Shown: positions 1 through 6,228 of the stretch, piece by piece
Position numbering within the stretch: position 1 is the first letter of the stretch
Layout: every line of letters starts with the position of its first letter
NCBI GenBank assembly: GCA_023255165.1
Contig: JALRJD010000369.1
Span: 1-6,316 of the forward strand
Reading direction: 5' to 3'
DNA length: 6,316 nucleotides
Source of the DNA: Porticoccaceae bacterium
GTDB lineage: Bacteria; Pseudomonadota; Gammaproteobacteria; Pseudomonadales; Porticoccaceae
The notes under the pieces: generated by a model
What the model was told of the DNA's origin: nothing
Seen by the model: only the letters and a program-made list of their open reading frames with translations
The model's database searches: none
Translations under genes and position numbers: made by a program

Positions 1-99
1 CAGCCAGCGCGATTGCTGATGACCGAGGTCGGAGAGTTGATCGTAGTTGGCAGCGCCAAAAGAGGCCTGGGCGTGGCGGACAAGGTAAAGCTCGCTCAT
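1..99 (-). CDS. Histidine phosphatase family protein, N-terminal fragment
   Basis: This is the first 33 codons of a gene read leftward and cut by the window edge. The peptide opens MSELYLVRHAQASF, in which R8-H9 form the RH(G/A) signature of the histidine phosphatase (phosphoglycerate mutase-like) superfamily. In that family the His is phosphorylated during catalysis and the Arg binds the phosphate. The following NYDQLSDLGHQQ stretch matches the usual 'LT/S..G..QA' segment after the catalytic motif. An AGGA ribosome binding site lies 7 bases before the ATG. Members of this type are usually about 190-210 residues and cytoplasmic, but the substrate (sugar phosphate, nucleotide or phosphoprotein) cannot be told from this part. 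The gene is divergent from the nuclease-like gene at 333. Confidence 0.85.
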   Translation of the reverse strand, partial: MSELYLVRHAQASFGAANYDQLSDLGHQQSRWL

Positions 100-332
100 G
101 AAGTGATCCTGACTAATTAGGGTGGTGTCGTATTGAGTATTATTTTTTAGGCGTTCATTTAAACCGAATTTCCCGGGTGTGGGTAGATGGACAGAGGCTA
201 TTGCGGCTATTTGCGTCAGATATTCCGTCTCCAAAGCAAGTGACCAGACAATATGCAAAGAACTGAAAAACTGCTACTTTTAAAAGGAATTTCCCATTAA
301 TACAGCAATTTAATCACACGGAGGTGTATGTT
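100..332. other. Divergent intergenic region, AT-rich
   Basis: This 233-base spacer must carry the promoters of the leftward phosphatase gene and probably of the rightward nuclease-osmC pair. For the leftward gene, AATAAT (complement of 139-144) is a 5/6 match to a sigma70 -10, but no good -35 accompanies it. For the rightward genes I find no convincing promoter. Two identical 9-mers, GAATTTCCC, lie at 166-174 and 287-295, and a perfect 10-bp palindrome CTTTTAAAAG lies at 277-286 just before the second copy. An 18-codon ORF at 187-243 has no credible ribosome binding site. No RNA gene or terminator is evident. Confidence 0.5.
320..325 (+). promoter_or_regulatory. Ribosome binding site that fixes the nuclease-like gene start
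   Basis: GGAGGT is a near-perfect Shine-Dalgarno sequence. It sits 7 bases before the ATG at 333. An in-frame GTG at 324 overlaps this site and so cannot be the start served by it. The ATG at 328 is in another frame and too close. The start at 333 is therefore preferred. Confidence 0.8.
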
Positions 333-1154
333 ATGCCCGCCATTCCAGCCACAGTCTCGAAGAGGTTTTCCACATCGGTACCCAAGTTCAAAAAGGTTCT
401 TGAACAGGCCCGGGAACGAGATGTTAACGAGTCCGATACAGTTACCATCATTACCGACATCCTCGAAGAGGTATTTGGTTTCGACAAATACAGCGAAATC
501 ACCCGCGAGTATGCTATCCAGGGTACTTACTGTGACCTCGCGATTAAAACCGGCAAGCGAATCGAATATCTGATCGAAGTGAAAGCTATTGGTATCGATT
601 TAAAGGAGCCACATTTGAGGCAGGCGATAAATTATGCCGCTCATGAGGGAATCCGATGGGTTGTACTGACCAACGGGTTGATCTGGCAGGTGCATCGAGT
701 AACTCTGGAAGACCGGATTAGCACCACCAAACTGATCGAATTTGATTTCACCGAAATAAACCATAGAAAGAAAGAGGACCAGGAAATACTCTTCCTCTTG
801 TGTAAACGCGGTGTCAGTAAAGACTTGATTGATGAGTTCTATGAATATCGGCAATCGGTTAATCGCTATTCCATTGCCGCCCTACTCCAGACTGAACCTG
901 TTGTTAACTCCGTGAGACGGGAGCTCAAGCGCATCAAAGATGGCATTAAAGTGACAACCGAAGAAATCCAAACTCTGATTGCTAACGAGATTCTGAAACG
1001 GGATGTTGTAGAAAGCGATGCCGCAAAAGAAGCCAATAAATTGGTGCAGAAAGCATTTAAAAAGAAGCCGCGAGCCAAACCTAAAACCCGCGATAAAGAC
1101 CAGGGCGCGCCAGAGGCTAATAAACTTCCTGAAAATTATTGGTCACAATTCTGA
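333..1154 (+). CDS. Stand-alone HsdR N-terminal-like PD-(D/E)XK nuclease domain protein
   Basis: A 273-residue protein resembling the nuclease domain found at the N-terminus of type I restriction R subunits (HSDR_N_2 type). Visible motifs are D68 in GTYCDLAI, E82-V-K84 in EYLIEVKAIG, and Q97xxxY101 in RQAINY. Together they form the metal-binding D...ExK core plus the QxxxY motif of RecB-like nucleases. A strand-rich stretch WVVLTNG...WQVHRV (109-123) completes the fold. Residues 140-240 are mostly predicted helical, and 243-255 are Lys/Arg-rich, possibly nucleic-acid binding. No helicase, methylase or specificity gene is present, although HsdR itself is about 1000 residues. Its base composition (24/60 G+C in each of three hand-counted rows: 541-600, 721-780, 961-1020) is well below that of its neighbours, which suggests transfer. 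Motifs are intact, so activity is plausible but unproven. The gene probably shares a transcript with the OsmC gene 20 bases downstream. Confidence 0.8.
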   Translation: MPAIPATVSKRFSTSVPKFKKVLEQARERDVNESDTVTIITDILEEVFGFDKYSEITREYAIQGTYCDLAIKTGKRIEYLIEVKAIGIDLKEPHLRQAINYAAHEGIRWVVLTNGLIWQVHRVTLEDRISTTKLIEFDFTEINHRKKEDQEILFLLCKRGVSKDLIDEFYEYRQSVNRYSIAALLQTEPVVNSVRRELKRIKDGIKVTTEEIQTLIANEILKRDVVESDAAKEANKLVQKAFKKKPRAKPKTRDKDQGAPEANKLPENYWSQF

Positions 1155-1174
1155 GCACTGCTAAGGAGAATTTA

Positions 1175-1651
1175 ATGTCTGAATACAGCGCCAAAGTTAT
1201 CTGGCAACGCAATGCCAATGAGGATTTCCTCAAAAATCAGTACAGCCGTGGCCACAACTGGGAGTTTGATGGCGGCGCTGTTATTGCCGCATCCGCGGCG
1301 CCTTCGATTGTGCCGGCGCCCTGGTCGGTTGCTGGAAATGTTGACCCGGAAGAGGCCTTTGTCGCGTCAATTTCCAGCTGCCATATGCTTTTCTTTCTCT
1401 CGTTTGCCAGCAAGCAGCGCTTTGTGGTCGATCAATATCTGGACAACCCGCTCGGCGTGCTCGACAGAAACAGTGACGGCCAGTTGGCGATGACCCGTGT
1501 CACGCTGCGCCCGCAAGTGATCTTTAGCGACGGTAAAACACCGACAAACGATGAGCTCGAAAAGCTGCATCAGCTGGCCCATAAACACTGTTTTATTGCC
1601 AATTCGGTCAAGGCCGAGGTGGTAATTGACCTTCACTCACAGGCTAGTTAA
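1175..1651 (+). CDS. OsmC/Ohr-family peroxidase
   Basis: A 158-residue cytoplasmic protein of the OsmC superfamily, which reduces organic hydroperoxides or other peroxides with a pair of redox cysteines. The peroxidatic Cys is C69 in the SSCHMLFFLSFA helix, and the resolving Cys is C139 in AHKHCFIANSVKAEV. R25 (YSRGHNWEFDGG) and E59/E60 (VDPEEAFVAS) match the Arg and Glu that activate the cysteine in Ohr. Length and motif order fit the OsmC group with SRGHxWxFDGG and FIANSVK signatures better than classical OsmC or Ohr. AAGGAG at 1163-1168, 6 bases before the ATG, fixes this start over the in-frame ATG at 1139, which lies inside the previous gene. The 20-base gap to the nuclease-like gene suggests co-transcription. 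The natural substrate is not determined here. Confidence 0.92.
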   Translation: MSEYSAKVIWQRNANEDFLKNQYSRGHNWEFDGGAVIAASAAPSIVPAPWSVAGNVDPEEAFVASISSCHMLFFLSFASKQRFVVDQYLDNPLGVLDRNSDGQLAMTRVTLRPQVIFSDGKTPTNDELEKLHQLAHKHCFIANSVKAEVVIDLHSQAS

Positions 1652-1710
1652 GCCGCCCCGCGCGGGTGAAATTAGGCCGAAATAAACTATAAAAAATAAC
1701 CACTTAGGCG

Positions 1711-1716
1711 TATACT
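1711..1716 (+). promoter_or_regulatory. Probable -10 element of the deaD promoter
   Basis: TATACT is a 5/6 match to the sigma70 -10 consensus in the 115-base gap before deaD. It would start a transcript near 1723 with a leader of roughly 44 bases. The -35 is poor: TATAAA at 1688-1693 with a 17-base spacer matches only 3/6, in the A-rich stretch 1681-1698. There is no TG extension. Other regulators may therefore assist it, or deaD may also receive read-through from the osmC transcript, since no clear terminator follows osmC. Confidence 0.45.
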
Positions 1717-1733
1717 CCGCGCTCAATTTTTTC

Positions 1734-1749
1734 GGCGCCCGCAAGCGCC
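1734..1749 (+). promoter_or_regulatory. Small 5'UTR hairpin before deaD
   Basis: GGCGC (1734-1738) and GCGCC (1745-1749) pair around the loop CCGCAA, giving a 5-bp all-GC stem in the predicted leader. It ends 7 bases before the AGGT (1757-1760) that serves as a weak ribosome binding site, 6 bases before the ATG. A T6 run precedes rather than follows the stem, so it is not a terminator. A role in temperature-dependent or self-regulated translation is only inferred. Confidence 0.3.
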
Positions 1750-1766
1750 AAGTCACAGGTAAACCA

Positions 1767-3746
1767 ATGTCCACCCCCGATTTCGCTTCACTGGGTATTT
1801 CAGCACCCGTTCTCAAGGCTGTGCAACAACTTGGCTACGAGCAACCCTCGCCCATTCAAGCGCAGAGTATTCCCATTCTTCTGGAGGGTGGAAACCTGCT
1901 CGGTACCGCGCAAACTGGTACTGGCAAGACGGCGGCTTTTGCGCTGCCGATGTTGAGCAAACTCAACGAAAAACAGAAAACCCCGCAGGTGTTGGTGCTG
2001 ACACCGACCCGCGAGCTGGCGATTCAGGTTGCCGAGGCATTCCAGAGTTACGCCAAACATATCAAGGGTTTCCATGTGTTGCCGATCTACGGCGGGTCCG
2101 ATATTGGCGGTCAGCTGCGCGGTTTACAGCGCGGCGCACAGGTTGTAGTCGGCACACCGGGTCGTATTCTCGATCACCTGCGTCGCCGCAGTTTGAACCT
2201 CAGCGAAGTCACCGGCCTGGTGCTCGACGAAGCGGATGAAATGCTGCGCATGGGTTTTATTGACGACGTTGAAACTATCCTTTCGAAAACCCCTGACAGC
2301 TGTCAGCGCGCGCTGTTCTCGGCGACCATGCCACCGGCGATCAAACGTGTTGCCGACAAATATCTCGGCGATGCACAACAGGTCAGCATTGAGAACAAAA
2401 CCAAAACCGTTGAGCGCATCGAGCAATCCTACCTGATGGTCAAAGGCCACCAGAAGATGGACGCTCTGACCCGCATTCTGGATGTTGAACAATTTGATGG
2501 CATGATTATTTTTGTGCGCACCAAATCCTCGACGCTTGAGATTGCCGAAAAACTGGAAGCGCGCGGTTTTTCCGCTGCGGCGCTGAATGGCGATCTGACT
2601 CAGGCGTTGCGTGAGCGCACCATTAACCGCCTCAAGAAAGGTCAGGTTGATATTGTGGTGGCCACCGATGTCGCCGCTCGCGGTCTTGACGTTGAGCGCA
2701 TCAGCCACGTGATCAACTACGATATTCCCTACGATAACGAATCCTATGTTCACCGCATTGGTCGAACTGGCCGCGCTGGCCGCGAAGGCAAGGCAATTCT
2801 GTTTATCACCCAGAAAGAGATTCGCATGTTGCGCTCGATCGAGAAGTCGACGCGCCAGACCGTTAGCCTGTTTAATCTGCCGAGCAATGAAGAGGTCAGT
2901 GGCCAGCGCGTTGCCCAGTTTAAAGAGCAGCTGGTGGGCATGAGCAAATCGACCAAGCTGGATAAATTTAATTCGCTGGTGAAAGAAGTTGCCGCGGAAA
3001 ACGATATCGATATAGCCCTGCTCGCCGCTGCGCTGGCCTATGAAGTGCAGAAAGATCGTCCGCTGTTTCCAAAGCTGGTCGCCATCGATACGCCACGTGC
3101 CGCGGCTAACGATCGTCAGGACCGTTCCGAGCGTTCAGAGCGCAAGGAGCGCCCCAAACACGACCGTGCTGAAAGACCAGAGCGTGTCAAAGGCGACAAG
3201 CCATCACGAGAGCGCGCAGCGCGTGACAACGCCGGTGGCGACGATATTGCTATGGTCACCTATCGCATTGAAGTGGGCCGCAATGACGATGTCTCACCGA
3301 AAAATATTGTCGGCGCGATCGCCAACGAAGCGCAGATTGATGCGCAGTTTATCGGCCATATCAAACTCTATGACAATCACAGCACCGTCGACCTGCCTGA
3401 GGGCATGCCCAAAGAGCTGTTTGATCATCTCTACAAAGTGCGTGTCTGCCAGAAGGCGCTGAAGATCAGTGTCGATAATGGCACCGCTGGTGAGCAGCGC
3501 GATGCGCGGCCGGCATTCAAGGACAAGTCCGGTTTCAAAGATAAAAAGTTTGCTGACAAAGCGGGCAAAAAAGCCGGATTTAAAGACAAGGCCGGATTTA
3601 AAGAAAAGCCTGCGTTTAAAGGCAAAGCAGGCGCTGGAGCCAAATCAGCCGCAGGTAAGCCCGCTGCCGCTGCCAAGAAGGCCCATCGCGGTCAGGATGG
3701 CGAAGTCAGAAAACCACGCAAGCGCCCGGTTACCGATCGCAAATAA
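1767..3746 (+). CDS. deaD: DEAD-box ATP-dependent RNA helicase DeaD/CsdA
   Basis: A 659-residue RNA helicase of the DeaD/CsdA type, which unwinds RNA duplexes in ribosome assembly and mRNA turnover, especially in the cold. All core motifs are present: Q motif (P27-Q31), AQTGTGKT (48-55), PTRELA (80-85), TPGR (130-133), DEAD (154-157), SAT (185-187), ARGLD (304-308) and HRIGRTGR (329-336). After the two RecA domains comes a helical region to about 445, corresponding to the DeaD dimerisation segment. A charged Arg/Glu/Asp-rich linker (449-492) leads to a DbpA-like RNA-binding domain at about 494-568 (YRIEVGRNDDVSPKNIVGAI, then STVDLPEGMP). The protein ends in a Lys-rich tail (about 584-659) with repeated FKDK units. 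Total length is close to E. coli CsdA (629). Its 3' end overlaps the opposing yqcC gene by 17 bp. Confidence 0.95.
   Translation: MSTPDFASLGISAPVLKAVQQLGYEQPSPIQAQSIPILLEGGNLLGTAQTGTGKTAAFALPMLSKLNEKQKTPQVLVLTPTRELAIQVAEAFQSYAKHIKGFHVLPIYGGSDIGGQLRGLQRGAQVVVGTPGRILDHLRRRSLNLSEVTGLVLDEADEMLRMGFIDDVETILSKTPDSCQRALFSATMPPAIKRVADKYLGDAQQVSIENKTKTVERIEQSYLMVKGHQKMDALTRILDVEQFDGMIIFVRTKSSTLEIAEKLEARGFSAAALNGDLTQALRERTINRLKKGQVDIVVATDVAARGLDVERISHVINYDIPYDNESYVHRIGRTGRAGREGKAILFITQKEIRMLRSIEKSTRQTVSLFNLPSNEEVSGQRVAQFKEQLVGMSKSTKLDKFNSLVKEVAAENDIDIALLAAALAYEVQKDRPLFPKLVAIDTPRAAANDRQDRSERSERKERPKHDRAERPERVKGDKPSRERAARDNAGGDDIAMVTYRIEVGRNDDVSPKNIVGAIANEAQIDAQFIGHIKLYDNHSTVDLPEGMPKELFDHLYKVRVCQKALKISVDNGTAGEQRDARPAFKDKSGFKDKKFADKAGKKAGFKDKAGFKEKPAFKGKAGAGAKSAAGKPAAAAKKAHRGQDGEVRKPRKRPVTDRK
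3573..3608 (+). repeat. 18-bp tandem duplication in the deaD tail
   Basis: Two adjacent 18-base units (3573-3590 and 3591-3608) differ at one base (GACAAG versus GAAAAG). They encode AGFKDK and AGFKEK. Looser copies of the same F-K-x-K unit lie on both sides (PAFKDK, SGFKDK, PAFKGK), so the tail appears to grow by in-frame slippage of a 6-codon unit. Confidence 0.8.
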
Positions 3747-4056
3747 AGCGATCCACTGCCGCTAAATGCCGAATCATCGCGCTCGCCTCGATGCATTCGG
3801 CTTTAAAAAATTCTTCCGCCATTGGCGCAATGCTGCAACTCTCGGGCAAATCCCCCGCCGCCTCAATGGTGGCGTACATCTTCGGCAGAAAAATAAACTG
3901 CAGCCACTGGGTAAAGGTTAAAACATCAATCGAGAATGGCTCGGTGCTGTGCAACGCCTCGACTGGTGGACGCTGCTCAGCCCAGAGCTGCATCTGGCGC
4001 AGTTCGCGCTCCACCTCAAAGAGCAGACTGGCCAGTTGGCTATAGCGCTCACTCAT
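3730..4056 (-). CDS. yqcC: YqcC family protein (DUF446)
   Basis: A 108-residue protein matching the YqcC/DUF446 family; E. coli YqcC has 109 residues. The family pattern is clear: W25 after an N-terminal helix, S37TEPF41 and D44, then WLQFIFLPKM (51-60), followed by a second helical region ending near 105. The family is small, soluble and alpha-helical, and its biochemical role is unknown. There is no signal peptide or membrane segment. GAGGGG (complement of 4065-4070) lies 8 bases before the ATG and supports this start. The gene follows dinG on the same strand after 69 bases and probably shares its transcript, although the gap could hold a separate promoter. Its last 17 bases overlap the end of deaD on the opposite strand. 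Confidence 0.9.
   Translation of the reverse strand: MSERYSQLASLLFEVERELRQMQLWAEQRPPVEALHSTEPFSIDVLTFTQWLQFIFLPKMYATIEAAGDLPESCSIAPMAEEFFKAECIEASAMIRHLAAVDRFICDR
3768..3801 (+). terminator. Hairpin after deaD, candidate terminator inside yqcC
   Basis: GCCGAATCATCG (3768-3779) pairs with CGATGCATTCGGC (3789-3801): 12 base pairs with a single bulged C (3794) around a 9-base loop. It begins 21 bases past the deaD stop and is followed by TTT and then an A run, so the U-tract is short and termination may be weak or Rho-assisted. On the other strand it lies within the yqcC coding sequence and has no T-tract after it, so it would not end the yqcC transcript. Confidence 0.45.
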
Positions 4057-4090
4057 TGGCCAATCCCCTCGTTTTACCTCTCTTCATTTT

Positions 4091-4141
4091 TCTATCCAAT
4101 CTCAAAGTCCATCCAAAATCACAGTCTATCCAACCTCTCGG
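4091..4141. repeat. Three degenerate 17-bp direct repeats at the dinG 3' end
   Basis: Units begin at 4091, 4108 and 4125, each exactly 17 bases apart and sharing the core TC(T/C)ATCCAA followed by a variable 8-base half. Unit 1 matches unit 2 at 13/17 and unit 3 at 13/17. The third unit contains the dinG stop codon (TAG, complement of 4126-4128); the other two fill much of the dinG-yqcC gap. On the dinG-coding strand the core reads TTGGAT(A/G)GA. Confidence 0.65.
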
Positions 4142-6225
4142 CGAAATGGCGGCAGCGCATTTAACAGCTGGGCGCCATAGCGCTTGGTAATCAGGCGCTT
4201 GTCGAGAATGGTTACCGTGCCGGTGTCGGATTCCGTGCGCAGCAGTCGACCACAGGCCTGAATCAAACGCAGCGAGGCGATCGGCAGCGAAATATCAAAA
4301 AACGAATTGCCGCCGCGATCTTCAATCCACTCAGACAGCGCTTCGTGCAGAGGATCGTCGGGCACCGCAAAGGGCAGTTTGGCAATCACCACATGGCGGC
4401 AGTAATCGCCAGGCAGATCGACACCTTCCGCAAAACTGGCGAGCCCCATCAGCACACTGGTGCGGCCCTGATCAATGCGCTCTTTATGCAGGCGCACCAT
4501 CTCGCGGTTGGAATACTGCCCCTGAATCAAAATGTTTTTTTGCAGATCGGCGCTCAGCTCATCGTAGACCTGCTCCATCTGCCGCCGCGACGAAAACAAC
4601 ACCAGAGTGCCACAGCGCGGTTCCACCAAATCACCGAAGTGGTCAACAATATAGCGGCTGTGCTGCTCCACCGAATTGCCTTCCACCGCATCGCCAGGCA
4701 CGCGGATAACCGCCGCCTGTTGATAATCAAAGGCGCCTGCCACGGCCATAAAGTGGGCAAAGTCGGGAATGCCGGTCTCGCGCTGCAAGGTCTGGAATGA
4801 TCCCAGTGCACGCAGGGTCGCCGAGGTGACCACTGAGGCATAGCAGCTGCCCCAGAGCACATCGCGCAGCAGCTCGGCGGCCTGAATCGGGCTGGCATTA
4901 ATCGAGATATCAACATTGCCGCCACTGTCGTCAAGGCGCAGCCAACAGGCCATCGGCATCTCGCCCGCCTTCAGTTCGCGGTGCAATCTATCCCACAGTG
5001 CCAACAGACTTTCCGCCCGCGACTGCCAGCTGCCAGCCTGCTGATAAAACAACTCCACATCAGGCGCGGGCACCGGATACTGTTTGTCGCCGAGGGCGTC
5101 ATTGAGGGTGTCGACCAGCACTTCCAGCCGTCCGAGCCAGCCACTGGTCTGTTTCGCCAGCTGCGAAGCCAGGTCGCGCAGTGCTTCGCCAATATCGCCA
5201 TGGGCATAACGATAGCGACCATCTTCCGGATAATCCGCCGACTCCAGCGACTGCTGCAACAGCGGGTAGACAAAGGTCAGTAACTCGGCAATTTTCCCTG
5301 CTTCGCGTTCAATGCGCGGCAGCTGGTCGGCCAGTGCGGTGTCTTTCTCAAACACCGGCGCCTGACCTTTGCACTGTTTTTGCAACCGCTCAAGCCAGGT
5401 GACACTGTTATTAATTCGGCATTCGGCGCCAAAGTGACGAATGGCGGTATCACCCAAACGGTGGCCTTCGTCAAAGATATAAATGCAGTCTTCCGGCGGC
5501 GGCAGTATTGCGCCACCACCCAGCGCCAGGTCGGCCATCACCAAATCATGGTTGGCAACAATGCACTCGCTCTCTTCAAGCTCATTGCGGGCGTTAAAAA
5601 AGGCGCATTGATTGACAAAGCGGCAGCGGCGACCACTGCACTGGCGACGGTCAATGGTCAGGGCGCGCCATTCCAGATCCTGGATGCGGGTCTCCCACGA
5701 ATCGCGGTCGCCGTCCCAACTGCCATCGGCCAACGCGTCCCACATCTCGCGATAGAGATTTTCGGTCTGCTGATTGGGGTTAAAAGCGACTTCGTCTTCA
5801 AACAAAAACAGGCCAGCATCCTTGGACTTGATGGCGTCGAGACACTGCTCCATTTTCAGGTTGCAGGCGTAGCGACCGCGACCCTTGACCAGTGCGCAGC
5901 TGTGATCCCAGCCACAGGCTTCGAGAAGTTCCGGCAGGTCTTTGTGAATCAGCTGTTCTTGCAGGGCGATGGTGCCGGTGGCGACCACCACGGTTTTTTT
6001 CAGCGCCCGGGCGATGGGCAGTGCGGCAATCAGATAGCCAACCGTCTTGCCGGTACCGGTTCCGGCCTCGACCACGGCGATGCGTTTGTCCGGATCGTCC
6101 TCGCTGAGGGCATTGGCCACAGTCGCAATCATCTGCTTCTGTCCGAGGCGTGGCTTGAGGTTGCGAGCTTTTAAAAACTGCCGGTAACCCTGCTGGATGG
6201 TCTCTCTAACGTCGGGGTTTAACAA
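4126..6225 (-). CDS. dinG: ATP-dependent DNA helicase DinG, XPD-like Fe-S type
   Basis: A 699-residue superfamily 2 helicase; E. coli DinG has 716. DinG unwinds DNA 5' to 3' and clears R-loops and D-loops, helping forks pass transcription. The Q-motif-like QKQM is at 29-32, Walker A AGTGTGKT at 54-61, the DEAH-box variant DEGH at 252-255, SAT at 468-470, and motif VI Q656xxGRxxR663. Four cysteines, C121, C196, C201 and C207, have nearly the same spacing as the [4Fe-4S] ligands of E. coli DinG (120/194/199/205). The long gap between the first two fits DinG better than YoaA. The SWDGDRD segment (169-175) is also DinG-like. The start is TTG at 6225, because an in-frame TAA lies two codons upstream and no in-frame ATG or GTG occurs before the Q motif. 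Expression is probably coupled to the gene ending at 6229. No LexA box is seen between 6226 and 6316. Confidence 0.93.
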   Translation of the reverse strand: MLNPDVRETIQQGYRQFLKARNLKPRLGQKQMIATVANALSEDDPDKRIAVVEAGTGTGKTVGYLIAALPIARALKKTVVVATGTIALQEQLIHKDLPELLEACGWDHSCALVKGRGRYACNLKMEQCLDAIKSKDAGLFLFEDEVAFNPNQQTENLYREMWDALADGSWDGDRDSWETRIQDLEWRALTIDRRQCSGRRCRFVNQCAFFNARNELEESECIVANHDLVMADLALGGGAILPPPEDCIYIFDEGHRLGDTAIRHFGAECRINNSVTWLERLQKQCKGQAPVFEKDTALADQLPRIEREAGKIAELLTFVYPLLQQSLESADYPEDGRYRYAHGDIGEALRDLASQLAKQTSGWLGRLEVLVDTLNDALGDKQYPVPAPDVELFYQQAGSWQSRAESLLALWDRLHRELKAGEMPMACWLRLDDSGGNVDISINASPIQAAELLRDVLWGSCYASVVTSATLRALGSFQTLQRETGIPDFAHFMAVAGAFDYQQAAVIRVPGDAVEGNSVEQHSRYIVDHFGDLVEPRCGTLVLFSSRRQMEQVYDELSADLQKNILIQGQYSNREMVRLHKERIDQGRTSVLMGLASFAEGVDLPGDYCRHVVIAKLPFAVPDDPLHEALSEWIEDRGGNSFFDISLPIASLRLIQACGRLLRTESDTGTVTILDKRLITKRYGAQLLNALPPFRREVG

Positions 6226-6228
6226 AAA

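Noticed and set aside
187..243. 18-codon ORF in the divergent spacer
   Set aside because: There is no credible ribosome binding site, and nothing recognisable in the peptide; short ORFs of this size are expected by chance.
324..335. GTG start for the nuclease-like gene
   Set aside because: The GTG overlaps the GGAGGT ribosome binding site; the ATG at 333 has ideal spacing.
333..1154. A full type I restriction-modification locus
   Set aside because: Only the nuclease-type domain is present; no HsdM, HsdS or HsdR helicase sequence occurs in the window.
1653..1664. GC-rich palindrome CCCGCGCGGG after osmC as a terminator
   Set aside because: The palindrome has no loop unless pairs are lost, and no T-tract follows it.
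2124..2753. 209-codon minus-strand frame within deaD
   Set aside because: It lies opposite the conserved helicase core, and its peptide is explained by the codon pattern of deaD.
4055..4064. Palindrome ATTGGCCAAT overlapping the yqcC start codon
   Set aside because: It has no loop and is only 10 bp; it may be a chance result of the start context, and no second copy is seen nearby.
5380..6174. 264-codon open frame on the plus strand opposite dinG
   Set aside because: It is fully antisense to a well-supported DinG gene with intact motifs. Long antisense frames are common in GC-rich coding DNA, and the product resembles no family I know.
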